The notes: generated by a model not told the origin, from the sequence alone. DNA of 64,000 bases from an uncultured Pelagimonas sp. (GCA_947497905.1 CANMIH010000006.1:1-64000), one strand, 5' to 3'. Shown: positions 8,427-17,621, numbered from the stretch's first letter. Numbers and translations are program-made.

Positions 8427-9409
8427 CGGGCGCGCCGCAAAGGCAGTGGCACGTGGACGTGCTGGTCGCGGATGGATTTGTCCTGACCGAAGTGGCGGGT
8501 GTCGTGGATGCCATTCGTATCGCCAATCGTGTCTCGGCCTATCCTCCCTTCAGCTGGACGTATCGCTCTGCCAAAGGGGGGTATATTGAGAGCCGGTGTG
8601 AGGCCTTTGTCAAAACCGAAACCCATGTGGATCGGCCTGACGCAGATTACGCCTTTGTCATTGGCAATTCGGATCCGGAAAACCCTGCGTTGTCCGTCGG
8701 CAGCCAGATCAATCGTTATACCAGCCGTGGCGCACAGGTGTTTTTGCTGGCTGAAGCCGCGAGCCGTTATATCAAAGAGCGCGGCGACGAGGCGGGGCAT
8801 CTGGCAACGCATTGGGAAAACTCTGACATCCTGCGGGAAAAGCTAGGTTTGTTTGACGCGGATAACACCATAGCCACCGAAGATGGTCAGGTGGTGACCT
8901 GCGCAGGCATGGGCTCCACTGTGGATGTCACCCTGGCTGTGATGCGGCGGCATATTTCGTCGGCGAATTTGATGACCGTGGCCAATATACTTCTGCATGA
9001 GAAAATTCGTGATTTCTCGACCCGTCAACCTTCGGGCGGGGCGCGATCATCAGGCAGCGGAGATCGTGAGCTGGATCAGTGTCTGCAGATTATGCAGGCC
9101 AATATTGAAGAACCGGTGCCTATTTCCGAGCTTGTCGCGGTTCTGGGCATTTCCAGCCGGTCGCTGGAGCGGAAGTTCCGCACCCATCTGGATACCACGC
9201 CCAACACCTATTACCGCGAGCTGCGCATGGCGCGGGCCAACAACCTTTTGCTCAATACAAACATGAGTGTGCGCGAGGTTGGTCTTGCCAGCGGGTTTCC
9301 GTCTGGATTCTCTGGGCTGTATCGCAGCTTCTTTGGGATTACGCCCTTCGCCTTGCGCAAACAGCGTCGGGAAGAAGCTCAGGAATGTAGAAAATCCGTC
9401 AGTGAGTGA
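8423..9409 (+). CDS. GlxA/GbdR-type transcriptional regulator (DJ-1/PfpI + AraC HTH)
   Basis: 328 residues: a class I glutamine amidotransferase-like (DJ-1/PfpI) sensor domain at about 10-180 and an AraC double helix-turn-helix at about 215-315, including ELVAVLGISSRSLERKF. This is the architecture of Pseudomonas GbdR, which controls glycine betaine and dimethylglycine catabolism. It starts inside the stop codon of the methyltransferase gene (ATGA overlap) and precedes the second FAD-GcvT gene. Likely activator of the flanking genes; the inducer is not known from sequence. Confidence 0.88.
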   Translation: MTGAPQRQWHVDVLVADGFVLTEVAGVVDAIRIANRVSAYPPFSWTYRSAKGGYIESRCEAFVKTETHVDRPDADYAFVIGNSDPENPALSVGSQINRYTSRGAQVFLLAEAASRYIKERGDEAGHLATHWENSDILREKLGLFDADNTIATEDGQVVTCAGMGSTVDVTLAVMRRHISSANLMTVANILLHEKIRDFSTRQPSGGARSSGSGDRELDQCLQIMQANIEEPVPISELVAVLGISSRSLERKFRTHLDTTPNTYYRELRMARANNLLLNTNMSVREVGLASGFPSGFSGLYRSFFGITPFALRKQRREEAQECRKSVSE

Positions 9410-9480
9410 CGATTTCTAGGCATTGAGTTCGGAGGTTTCGTGCCAAGCTGAGCCAAATTACGAATTTGGAGACGATGGAT

Positions 9481-11934
9481 ATGAGCACGCTTCCTCAGAA
9501 GGCCCGGGTGGTCATTATTGGTGGTGGTGTGATTGGCTGTTCGGTGGCCTATCACCTGACCAAGAAGGGGTGGAATGACGTTGTTTTACTGGAACGCAAA
9601 CAGCTGACCTCTGGCACCACCTGGCATGCGGCGGGTCTGATCGCGCAGCTGCGTGCGACGGCCAATATGACCAAGCTCGCCAAATATTCGCAGGAACTCT
9701 ACGGCTCGTTGGAAGAAGAGACCGGCGTTGCAACAGGGTTCAAGCGCTGCGGCTCGATCACCGTCGCGCTGACCGACGAGCGTAAGGAAGAGATCTATCG
9801 TCAGGCGGCGATGGCGCGGGCTTTTGGTGTTGAGGTGGAGGAAATCTCAAACGAGCGCGTAGCCGAAATGTACCCGCACCTGAACCTCGAAGGTGTCAAA
9901 GGGGCCGTTTACCTGCCGCTAGACGGGCAGGGCGATCCGGCCAACATCGCTTTGGCCCTGGCCAAAGGCGCGCGCCAGCGCGGTGGCATCGTCAAAGAGC
10001 GCATTAAGGTCACCGATGTGGTCAAGTCAGGCCGCAAAGTCACTGGTGTAGACTGGGTCAGCGATGACGGCAGCGAAAGCGGCCACATTGAATGTGACAT
10101 GGTGGTCAACTGTGCGGGCATGTGGGGCCACGAAGTGGGCCGCATGACGGGCACCAACGTGCCGCTGCACGCCTGTGAACACTTCTATATCGTGACCGAA
10201 GCCATCGAAGGTCTGTCACAACTGCCGGTGCTGCGTGTGCCGGATGAATGCGCCTATTACAAAGAAGACGCGGGCAAGATGCTGCTGGGGGCCTTTGAGC
10301 CCAACGCCAAGCCCTGGGCCATGGATGGGATCCCGGACAGCTTTGAATTTGATCAGCTGCCCGAAGATTTCGATCACTTCGAGCCGATCCTTGAAAATGC
10401 GGTCAACCGTATGCCGATGCTGGGCGAGGCGGGGATTCACACCTTCTTCAACGGTCCGGAATCCTTCACGCCGGATGATGCCTATCACCTTGGGTTGGCA
10501 CCTGAGATGGACAATGTCTGGGTTGCCGCGGGCTTCAACTCGATCGGTATCCAGTCCGCTGGCGGTGCCGGCATGGCATTGGCGGAATGGATGGACAGCG
10601 GTGAAAAGCCGTTTGATCTGGGTGATGTTGATATCTCGCGGATGCAGCCGTTTCAGGGCAACAAACAGTATCTGTTCGAGCGCTCGAAAGAGACCTTGGG
10701 TCTGCTCTATGCCGACCACTTCCCCTATCGCCAGAAAGACACCGCCCGTGGTGTCCGCCGGACCCCCTTCCATCACCACCTGAAAGAGCAGGGCGCGGTC
10801 TTTGGGGAACTGGGCGGCTGGGAGCGTGCCAATTGGTTCGCCAATGAAGGTCAGGAGCGTGAATACCAGTACAGCTGGAAGCGCCAGAACTGGTTCGAAA
10901 ACTCGGCGGCCGAGCATAAGGCCGTGCGCGAAAATGTCGGCATGTACGATATGTCCTCCTTTGGCAAAATCCGCGTCGAAGGCCCGGATGCCGAGGCGTT
11001 CATGAACTACATCGGCGGCGGTGACTACGCGGTCGCCAATGGCAAGATCGTCTACACCCAGTTCCTCAACCGCACCGGTGGGATCGAGGCGGATGTCACC
11101 GTGACCCGCCTGACCGAGACAAGCTATCTGGTGGTCACACCCGCGATCACCCGTCTGGCCGATCAGACCTGGATGGAGCGTCACAAAGGCAATTTCAATG
11201 TGGTGATTACGGACGTCACCGCAGGCGAGGGTGTTTTGGCAGTCATGGGGCCCAATGCCCGGAAACTGCTGGAAAAAGTCTCACCGGCTGATTTCACCAA
11301 TGCCACCAACCCCTTTGGCACCGCGCAAGAGATCGAGATTGGCATGGGCCTCGCCCGCGCACATCGCGTGACCTATGTGGGTGAGCTTGGCTGGGAGATC
11401 TACATGTCGTCCGATATGGCAGGCCATGTGTTTGAAACCCTGCATGACGCGGGTCAGGACATGGGGCTGAAGCTTTGCGGTATGCATATGATGGACAGCG
11501 CGCGGATCGAAAAAGGCTTCCGTCACTTTGGTCACGATATCACTTGTGAGGATCACGTGGTGGATGCGGGCCTTGGGTTTGCGGTCAAAGTCGACAAAGG
11601 CTGTGATTTCATTGGCCGTGAGGCGGTGATCGCCCGCAAGGAAAGCGGGCCGAAAAACCGTATGGTTCAGTTCAAGCTGACCGAAGCGGAGCCGCTGTTG
11701 TTCCACAACGAACCGATTATACGCGATGGCGAATATGTGGGCTATCTGTCGTCGGGCAACTATGGCCATACCCTCGGCGGTGCAATCGGCATGGGATATG
11801 TGCCCTGCGAAGGCGAGAAGGCAGCAGATGTTCTGGCCTCGACCTATGAGATTGATGTCTGTGGCGTGAAGGTGAAGGCCGAAGCTTCGCTCAAACCGAT
11901 GTATGATCCCAAGTCGGAACGTGTGAAAGTGTAA
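9481..11934 (+). CDS. FAD-dependent dehydrogenase with GcvT domain (dimethylglycine/sarcosine dehydrogenase-like), paralogue 2
   Basis: 817 residues with the same two-domain layout as the gene at 3994: IIGGGVIG at 12-19, TTWHAAG with the candidate covalent-FAD His49, and a C-terminal GcvT half from about residue 440. The two proteins clearly differ along their length, so they are diverged paralogues rather than a recent duplication, presumably with different N-methyl substrates. The ATG at 9481 was chosen because GGAG lies nine bases upstream; in-frame TTG (9466) and ATG (9475) starts are worse placed. A terminator follows. Confidence 0.88.
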   Translation: MSTLPQKARVVIIGGGVIGCSVAYHLTKKGWNDVVLLERKQLTSGTTWHAAGLIAQLRATANMTKLAKYSQELYGSLEEETGVATGFKRCGSITVALTDERKEEIYRQAAMARAFGVEVEEISNERVAEMYPHLNLEGVKGAVYLPLDGQGDPANIALALAKGARQRGGIVKERIKVTDVVKSGRKVTGVDWVSDDGSESGHIECDMVVNCAGMWGHEVGRMTGTNVPLHACEHFYIVTEAIEGLSQLPVLRVPDECAYYKEDAGKMLLGAFEPNAKPWAMDGIPDSFEFDQLPEDFDHFEPILENAVNRMPMLGEAGIHTFFNGPESFTPDDAYHLGLAPEMDNVWVAAGFNSIGIQSAGGAGMALAEWMDSGEKPFDLGDVDISRMQPFQGNKQYLFERSKETLGLLYADHFPYRQKDTARGVRRTPFHHHLKEQGAVFGELGGWERANWFANEGQEREYQYSWKRQNWFENSAAEHKAVRENVGMYDMSSFGKIRVEGPDAEAFMNYIGGGDYAVANGKIVYTQFLNRTGGIEADVTVTRLTETSYLVVTPAITRLADQTWMERHKGNFNVVITDVTAGEGVLAVMGPNARKLLEKVSPADFTNATNPFGTAQEIEIGMGLARAHRVTYVGELGWEIYMSSDMAGHVFETLHDAGQDMGLKLCGMHMMDSARIEKGFRHFGHDITCEDHVVDAGLGFAVKVDKGCDFIGREAVIARKESGPKNRMVQFKLTEAEPLLFHNEPIIRDGEYVGYLSSGNYGHTLGGAIGMGYVPCEGEKAADVLASTYEIDVCGVKVKAEASLKPMYDPKSERVKV

Positions 11935-11952
11935 GACTTTGCCAAAGAATGG

Positions 11953-11980
11953 AAAGCCCCGGTCAGCTGCCGGGGCTTTT
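11953..11980 (+). terminator. Rho-independent terminator after the second FAD-GcvT gene
   Basis: A 10-bp stem AAAGCCCCGG/CCGGGGCTTT with a 7-nt loop and a short T run. Confidence 0.8.
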
Positions 11981-11991
11981 GCCTTGAGGTA

Positions 11992-12051
11992 CCGATTTTT
12001 CAAGAAAAATCGGAATTCGGAAAGGGCTCAAATTGTCTATTGGACAATTTG
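11992..12051. repeat. 22-bp palindrome plus a second inverted repeat
   Basis: A perfect palindrome at 11992-12013 (CCGATTTTTC-AA-GAAAAATCGG) is the exact reverse complement of the one at 2636-2657. Sixteen bases later comes a further inverted repeat, CAAATTGTC/GACAATTTG (12029-12037 and 12043-12051). Both lie between convergent genes, after a complete terminator, so termination alone does not explain them. Confidence 0.7.
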
Positions 12052-12105
12052 CAGGCGGTGTCGGCCCAAAAGATTCCCAACCTGTTGCGCCAAGATCCCG
12101 GCGTG

Positions 12106-12342
12106 CTAGGCCCAGCGGACAAGCCCAAGAACCGCTGACCCGATATAAAACCCCTGCAACAGTAAAAAAGCCCAGCGGCGATCGGCAAGAGCCCAGATCG
12201 CGAACAGCGTTGCCGAGATGAGCAGGAGCGCGAACCCAAGCACCTCTCGTCCTGTATTTGAAGCAATGGCAACGGCATAGATGATCGCAAGCGCCGAGCC
12301 CGAGATTTCACAAAGTTTGGTCAGTTTGGTGCGGGTGAGCAT
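12106..12342 (-). CDS. small integral membrane protein, unknown function
   Basis: 78 residues with two or three hydrophobic helices (SGSALAIIYAVAIA, LGFALLLISATLFAIWALA and FLLLQGFYIGSAVLGL). The RRWAFLLLQG...G..RW ending resembles the small PnuC/YgjV-like membrane proteins, but too weakly to name it. Start at 12342 because GAGGA is six bases upstream on the minus strand; the longer frame starting at 12393 has a hydrophilic, unlikely N-terminus. Divergent from the LysR gene. Confidence 0.65.
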   Translation of the reverse strand: MLTRTKLTKLCEISGSALAIIYAVAIASNTGREVLGFALLLISATLFAIWALADRRWAFLLLQGFYIGSAVLGLVRWA

Positions 12343-12439
12343 AATGGTCCTCAAGTGGTTTTGTCTGTGATGCCGTGAGGACTGGTGCGACACAAATGAA
12401 TTGAATTTGCAAAATCATCGAAATCTGTCATGTAGAGGT

Positions 12440-13306
12440 ATGAGCCCAAAACTGGACATCGATGCACTTCGCGCCCTCTGTGCCATCTCAGATTGTGGAG
12501 GTGTGACGCGCGCTGCGGATCATATGGCGTTGTCTCAGTCTGCGGTGAGCCACAAAATCAAGCGATTGGAGCAACAAATTGATTGCCAGTTGCTAGCGCG
12601 ACGTCCGGGAGACAGCCTGTTTACCGACGCAGGGCAGGAGCTTTTGGACCGCGCTCGGCGAATTCTATCGTTGCATGACGAGGCGCTGCAAAGCCTGAGC
12701 CGCCAGCCGCTCAAAGGATCGATCCGTTTGGGTATGACCGAAGATGTCACCAGTTCAGATCTGGCCCGCGTCTTGGGACGGTTTACCCGGGTCTATCCCG
12801 ACGTCGCTGTGCGCACACAGGTGCGCCAGAGCCTGGTCGTGCAAGATCAACTTGCAGCGGGTGGAGTTGATCTGGGGATCATGCAGATCTTCACACATCA
12901 GGTTCAGCCGAAAGACCATGTGTTGTCGTCAGAACGTGTGCATTGGGTTAAAGCCCGCGATCTGGTTCTGGATCACGTCAAACCCCTGCCATTTCTGGCC
13001 TATGATGAAGCCTGTTTCTTCCATCGTTGGGCTCAGGAGTGTCAGGAAGTGCGCACAGCTGTGGTGCTGCAATGTGCGAGCTCCGCTGGGATCGCCTCTG
13101 CGGTCCGGGCGGGCCTTGGTGTTGCGCTGCTTCCGGCCCGTTTTGTTGACGGCGATATGCAGGTGCTGGATGGGACGCTGCCGGAAATGCCAGAAATCAC
13201 CTATGTGGTGCGACAGGGCGCGAAAAGGCAGTCCCATCAGGTGAATGCACTGGTGCGAGAGATCACTTCGGCGTTGAAAGACAATCCTGCGCTGCGGATT
13301 GCCTGA
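12440..13306 (+). CDS. LysR-family transcriptional regulator
   Basis: 288 residues: an N-terminal winged helix (LDIDALRALCAISDCGGVTR, then LSQSAVSHKIKRLEQQ) at about 4-62 and a periplasmic-binding-protein-like effector domain from about 88. The ATG at 12440 fits the family start; its GAGG is only one base away, so initiation may be weak. LysR proteins often control a divergent neighbour, here the small membrane protein gene, or the downstream rarD locus. Effector unknown. Confidence 0.87.
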   Translation: MSPKLDIDALRALCAISDCGGVTRAADHMALSQSAVSHKIKRLEQQIDCQLLARRPGDSLFTDAGQELLDRARRILSLHDEALQSLSRQPLKGSIRLGMTEDVTSSDLARVLGRFTRVYPDVAVRTQVRQSLVVQDQLAAGGVDLGIMQIFTHQVQPKDHVLSSERVHWVKARDLVLDHVKPLPFLAYDEACFFHRWAQECQEVRTAVVLQCASSAGIASAVRAGLGVALLPARFVDGDMQVLDGTLPEMPEITYVVRQGAKRQSHQVNALVREITSALKDNPALRIA

Positions 13307-13380
13307 AATCCGGGCATTTCCCTCTGGCCTTCTGCCTGATGAGGGGCCTACAACCATTGGGTTGCTTTAAGGATATCCCA

Positions 13381-14283
13381 ATGTCTGACCCTCGCGAGAA
13401 TGTAGATACCCCACAGGGGTTGGCCTTTGCTGTGACGGCCTATGTGCTGTGGGGTTTTTTACCATTGTATATGAAGCTCTTGTCTCACGTGCCCCCCTCA
13501 GAAGTGGTGGTGCACCGCATTGTCTGGTCCGTGCCTGTGGCTGCGCTGTTGTTGATTGTGCTGCGCCGAACCAAAGATTTGCGCGAGGCTTTGCGGACGC
13601 CCAAGACCTTGATGATGGCCTGCCTGACTGCAACGCTGATTTCAGTCAATTGGGGAATTTATATCTGGGCGATTTCCAATGGGCATGCTTTGGATGCCGC
13701 GCTGGGCTATTACATCAACCCACTGTTCTCGATCCTGCTGGCGTCGCTTTTGTTGGGTGAACGTCTGACACGCCTGCAATGGGGGGCCATTGCGTTGACC
13801 TTTGTGGCGATTGTGATCCTGACCGTTGAGAATGGGCGCCTGCCTTTGGTGGCTTTGGGATTGACCACAACCTGGGGATTTTATGCTTTCTTCAAAAAGT
13901 CGCTGCCTGTGGGGCCCAATCAGGGGTTCCTGCTTGAAGTCCTGATTTTGCTGCCGCCTGCTCTGGTGTGGTTGGGGTATCTGACCCTCACTGGGCAAAG
14001 CCACTTCGTCTCTGGGGTGGCGCAGGACAGCTGACTGTTGTGGGGCTGTGGCATTGTGACGGCGGTGCCCCTGATCGTCTATGCCAATGGGGCCAAGCTG
14101 TTGCGGTTGTCCACCATCGGGATATTGCAGTATATCGCGCCGACAATGATCTTTCTGACGGCGGTTCTGGTCTTTGGTGAGCCCTTTGGCCGAGCGCAGG
14201 CCATTGCCTTCCCATTGATCTGGGTGGCCTTGGTGATCTATTCGATCCCGATGATCCGACAGATGAAAAACAAGGCGGCCTGA
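13381..14283 (+). pseudogene. rarD: RarD-type EamA permease interrupted by an in-frame TGA
   Basis: One continuous reading frame of 301 codons encodes a RarD-like drug/metabolite transporter with about ten hydrophobic segments, but codon 218 (14032-14034) is TGA. The frame continues without shift into residues typical of the family's C-terminal half (VTAVPLIVYANGAK, LQYIAPTMIFLTAVLVFGEP). The first part is 217 residues and the second about 82. A TGG-to-TGA change would explain it. Either a recent nonsense mutation, a sequence error, or low-level readthrough. AAGGA precedes the ATG. The downstream pseudouridine synthase gene starts 2 bases after the final stop. Confidence 0.8.
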
Positions 14284-14285
14284 CC

Positions 14286-14939
14286 ATGCAGCATGGTGAT
14301 ACCTATACCCCCCCGATGGATGACATCGAGGTTTTGCACGAAGATTCGGATCTTCTGTTTGTGAACAAACCCGCGGGTCTGTTGTCGGTGCCAGGCAAAA
14401 CCCCGGATCTTGCGGATTGCCTTCTGACGCGTCTGGAGATTGCGTTTCCCACGGTGCGGCTTGTTCACAGATTGGACCGCGACACATCAGGTGTGATGGT
14501 CTTTGCCTTGACGGCGCATGGGCAGAAACATCTGGGTCAGCAGTTTGAAGCGCGGGTGCCAAAGAAGACCTATGTGGCGCGTCTGGCTGGGCGGCTTGAG
14601 CCCAAAGAGGGTGAGGTTGATCTGCCGTTGATTGTGGACTGGCCCAATCGTCCCAAACAGATGGTCTGTCATGAGACCGGCAAACCCGCACTGACCGGAT
14701 ATAAGGTGGTCAAATCCTCTGATGAGGAAACCCGCGTGCGTCTGTTTCCCAAGTCGGGACGCAGCCATCAATTGCGGGTGCACATGCTGTCGCTGGGACA
14801 TCCGATCCTTGGAGATCCTCTGTACGCTCCAGAAACCACTGAGGCGCACCCGCGCATGATGTTGCATGCGGAAGAGTTGCGGGTGAACCACCCGGAGAAC
14901 AACCGGGGTATGCGGTTCCGGGCCAAAGCGCCGTTTTAG
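14286..14939 (+). CDS. rluA: RluA-family pseudouridine synthase
   Basis: 217 residues, close to E. coli RluA (219). The catalytic motif HRLDRDTSG places the essential aspartate at residue 64, the same number as in E. coli. There is no S4 domain, as expected for the RluA branch that modifies 23S rRNA U746 and tRNA U32. The C-terminal block SGRSHQLRVHM and the HPILGDPLY signature are present. Coupled to rarD by a 2-base gap. An ATG at 14316 is an alternative start but would shorten the family-like N-terminus. Confidence 0.87.
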   Translation: MQHGDTYTPPMDDIEVLHEDSDLLFVNKPAGLLSVPGKTPDLADCLLTRLEIAFPTVRLVHRLDRDTSGVMVFALTAHGQKHLGQQFEARVPKKTYVARLAGRLEPKEGEVDLPLIVDWPNRPKQMVCHETGKPALTGYKVVKSSDEETRVRLFPKSGRSHQLRVHMLSLGHPILGDPLYAPETTEAHPRMMLHAEELRVNHPENNRGMRFRAKAPF

Positions 14940-14948
14940 GCCGGGCGC

Positions 14949-14968
14949 CAATTTTTCAAGACAAATTG
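14949..14968. repeat. variant copy of the TTTTC-AA-GAAAA palindrome
   Basis: CAATTTTTC-AA-GACAAATTG immediately after rluA: 9-bp arms with one mismatch around the AA centre. A degenerate member of the dispersed palindrome family (2636, 11992, 32410, 32446). Confidence 0.55.
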
Positions 14969-15030
14969 TGGGCTAGCACTATCCCTTTGTGGGAGGTGGT
15001 GGACGTTGGAACCTTGAAGGCTCGAAGTGC

Positions 15031-15070
15031 ATTGACTGCTTTGAGCCCATAGTTCCGTATGCTGCAAGGT
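15031..15070 (+). repeat. short dispersed motif, copy A (GCTTTGAGCCCAT ... ATGCTGC)
   Basis: The stretch ATTG-(N)-GCTTTGAGCCCAT-(N)-ATGCTGC-AAGGT recurs at 18504-18545 in the same orientation. The core GCTTTGAGCCCAT and ATGCTGC are identical with the same internal spacing. Both copies border an ORFan of unusual composition (15139 and 18733). Confidence 0.6.
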
Positions 15071-15138
15071 GATTGAACGACCGCTATTGTGCTGTAAACT
15101 TAGAGGTATTGAATGCTCTAGCCCCCACAAGGGACGTT

Positions 15139-15882
15139 ATGAAGATTGCTTTTACAGATGACATTTGGAACCGCCTATACGGACCCTATGGGAACCGTTC
15201 TGTTAACATGCAGTTGATGGCGCTTTCCGAACGATGGGACAATGATGTTGCAAAAGAACTCTTTTGGGAAGAACTGCACCATCAGGACGATATCTACCCG
15301 ACGACATTTGCAGCTTTGCCTTGGTTGCTGGAAATCTCGCCTTCTAAAGGTAAAGCATTCGAAGAAACGTATCTTTTTCTGTCCCACGTAATCCATTGCG
15401 CTTGCGTCGAGGGCGGTACAGGATGTGATGGAGCTGGTCCGAGAGGAAAGTACCGAGGGCTATCGACAGATATTGCGGATCACCAGCATTCGTGGTTACC
15501 GCAAAGTGAATGGTTGTCCATCGAGGACCAACCCGTTCTCATCCGACTCGAACAATGGTTTTCGGAGAACTGGGCAATGATCGCAAAGCGTTGTCTTAAC
15601 CTGGTTAGCTCTGATCTGGTTATCTCTGCTCATGCAATTGAGGGGTTCGCTTCCGCAAACGGCGGTTCAAGAGTGGCTTGGTCCACCCAATTGTTCGCAG
15701 AGGGCGAAGACGTCGATTTCATCAGTCGGGAGTTGGGAGCCTACGATGATTGCGATACTATGACTGTCGCGAAGTTGTTTCCATACCTACATGATAGGAA
15801 CCCTGATCTGGCGTCGTTCATTCTGGATTATCCGGGATGTAACTATGTTCCAGATGATCCCCGGCAAAGCAATTTGGTTTGA
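15139..15882 (+). CDS. hypothetical protein, possible HEAT-like/immunity-type ORFan
   Basis: 247 residues, not recognised with confidence. The stretch ELHHQDDIYPTTFAALPWLL, near residues 46-65, resembles a motif (LHHQG.VYPA.YAALPHL) that I recall from HEAT-repeat-like hypothetical proteins, some linked to polymorphic toxin immunity; this is memory, not a search. No signal peptide or membrane span. The start at 15139 has GGGAC five bases upstream; a longer frame from 15073 has no such site. AT-richer than its neighbours, isolated between rluA and a convergent aldehyde dehydrogenase gene, and preceded by a dispersed motif. Looks acquired. Confidence 0.65.
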   Translation: MKIAFTDDIWNRLYGPYGNRSVNMQLMALSERWDNDVAKELFWEELHHQDDIYPTTFAALPWLLEISPSKGKAFEETYLFLSHVIHCACVEGGTGCDGAGPRGKYRGLSTDIADHQHSWLPQSEWLSIEDQPVLIRLEQWFSENWAMIAKRCLNLVSSDLVISAHAIEGFASANGGSRVAWSTQLFAEGEDVDFISRELGAYDDCDTMTVAKLFPYLHDRNPDLASFILDYPGCNYVPDDPRQSNLV

Positions 15883-16111
15883 CCGCTATACTGACATTGA
15901 CGCTGCCGCTGTGATCAGACGCTACGTCCGCATAGCCCTTATCCAAAGTAGAAAGCTCCCGAAAAAATCCTTGGGGGGCCTCTTTCTTTTTTTATGGCTG
16001 CTTACACAGAAACGGGCATGGCCAACGAGGCGAGTGCTGCGAGAGCTATTGACAGAAACATCTAGGTTTCGCGGTTTAAACCACGCCACCTGGATGCTCC
16101 AGAAAGGTCAT

Positions 16112-16145
16112 CACCAGCCAGACACAGGAGCATGCAAGGCTGGTG
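16112..16145 (-). other. inverted repeat at the 3' side of the aldehyde dehydrogenase gene
   Basis: 8-bp arms CACCAGCC/GGCTGGTG separated by 18 bases lie 19 bases beyond the stop of the minus-strand dehydrogenase gene. There is no T run. May be a weak transcript end. The rest of 15883-16163 shows no gene. Confidence 0.35.
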
Positions 16146-16163
16146 ACAAGGGTCTAAAGGCGA

Positions 16164-17603
16164 TTATTCAGGCGTCCAGCCCGAGACCGATTTGACTTCG
16201 ACGAAGTCGTGCAGACCCCAGCTGCCGCCTTCGCGGCCATTGCCGGACATCTTCATCCCACCAAAGGGCGCGCCGGCGCCGCGGGAGGTGCCGTTCATTT
16301 CCACCATGCCCGAGCGCAGCTGGCGCGCGAGGCGGTTGGCACGGTCGCTGTCGCCCGTCTGGACGTAGTTGGTCAGACCGTAGGGGGTGTCGTTCGCAAC
16401 TTCGACCGCTTCTTCTTCACTGTCGAACTTCATGATCGACAGGACCGGGCCAAAGATCTCTTCGCGGGCGATGGTCATGTCATTGGTGACATCTGCAAAG
16501 ACCGTGGGACGCACATAAAAGCCTTTGTTCAGCCCCTCAGGACGACCGGTGCCACCGGCCACAAGACGCGCGCCCTCGTCGATACCTGCCTGGATCAGAT
16601 CCTGAATTTTGCCCCACTGGGTTTCATTCACAACCGGGCCAATGTGGCGGCCTTCTTCCGAAGCGGGTCCAACGGTGATTTTCTGCGCCATGGCGGCGGC
16701 CTCTTCCACCACACGATCATAGATTGGCGCTTCGACCATCATGCGAGAGGGGGCGTTACAGCTCTGGCCGGTGTTCTGCATCATATGCAGCACGCCGCGT
16801 TTTACGGCCTTTTCATCGGCATCGGCGAAGATCAGGTTGGCGCCTTTGCCACCCAGTTCAAGATGCACGCGCTTGAGCGTGTCTGCCGCCGCTTTGGAGA
16901 TGAGCTTGCCCGCGCGGGTCGAGCCGGTGAAGCTGACCATATCCACGTCTGCATGCGACGAAAGCTGTGATCCAACACCCACACCATCGCCGTTCACGAG
17001 GTTGAACACGCCTTTGGGCAGGCCTGCCTCATGCATGACCTCGGCAAAGATCATCGCGTCCAGCGGGCTTTCCTCAGAGGGCTTCAGCACCATGGTGTTG
17101 CCGGTGACCAGCGCCGCGCCGACTTTGAGCGTGACCTGGTTCATAGGCCAGTTCCATGGGGTGATCAGCGCACAGACTCCCACCGCCTCATGTATGATCC
17201 GGTCATTGGGGGCGTGATCGCCAAGCGGCGCATCCCAAGGGAAAGCTTTGGCGGCGCGCACAAAGTTCTTCAGGTGATAGCTGCCTGCACCCACCTGCGA
17301 GCTGCGCGACATATCGATCGGTGCACCCATCTCGACGCACATGGCCTGCGCCAGATCTTCGGCACGCTCCATATAGAGGCTCAGGACCTTTTCCAGCGCC
17401 GCAATACGTTCTTCGACCGGGGTGGCCATCCAGCCCGGCAGGGCCGCTTTGGCGGCTGCAACGGCGGCGTCGGTGTCGGGCTGTCCGCCCAGCGAAATAA
17501 CCGCGCAGGGTTCTTCGGTGGATGGGTTGATGACATTGCAATCGCGGCCTTCGATCGGGTCGACCCAAGCGCCGTTGATGTAAAACTGCTTTTTCTCGAT
17601 CAT
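16164..17603 (-). CDS. NAD(P)-dependent aldehyde dehydrogenase
   Basis: 479 residues, standard ALDH superfamily length. Catalytic Cys282 lies in NTGQSCNAPSR, the general base Glu249 in LELGGKGANL and the oxyanion Asn151 in TPWNW. It oxidises an aldehyde to the acid; the substrate cannot be read from sequence. The ATG at 17603 has AGGAG six bases upstream; a GTG three bases further up is too close to that site. A TetR-like palindrome sits about 22 bases upstream of the ATG, suggesting repression by an unlinked regulator. Confidence 0.88.
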   Translation of the reverse strand: MIEKKQFYINGAWVDPIEGRDCNVINPSTEEPCAVISLGGQPDTDAAVAAAKAALPGWMATPVEERIAALEKVLSLYMERAEDLAQAMCVEMGAPIDMSRSSQVGAGSYHLKNFVRAAKAFPWDAPLGDHAPNDRIIHEAVGVCALITPWNWPMNQVTLKVGAALVTGNTMVLKPSEESPLDAMIFAEVMHEAGLPKGVFNLVNGDGVGVGSQLSSHADVDMVSFTGSTRAGKLISKAAADTLKRVHLELGGKGANLIFADADEKAVKRGVLHMMQNTGQSCNAPSRMMVEAPIYDRVVEEAAAMAQKITVGPASEEGRHIGPVVNETQWGKIQDLIQAGIDEGARLVAGGTGRPEGLNKGFYVRPTVFADVTNDMTIAREEIFGPVLSIMKFDSEEEAVEVANDTPYGLTNYVQTGDSDRANRLARQLRSGMVEMNGTSRGAGAPFGGMKMSGNGREGGSWGLHDFVEVKSVSGWTPE

Positions 17604-17621
17604 CACGATCTCCTGTTGTTT

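Noticed and set aside
13642-14691. 349-codon minus-strand open frame
   Set aside because: Antisense to rarD and rluA, rich in Gln, His and Pro, with no recognisable domain.
15791-16195. 134-codon frame overlapping the end of the ORFan
   Set aside because: Different frame from the ORFan, composition not protein-like, and it ends antisense to the aldehyde dehydrogenase.
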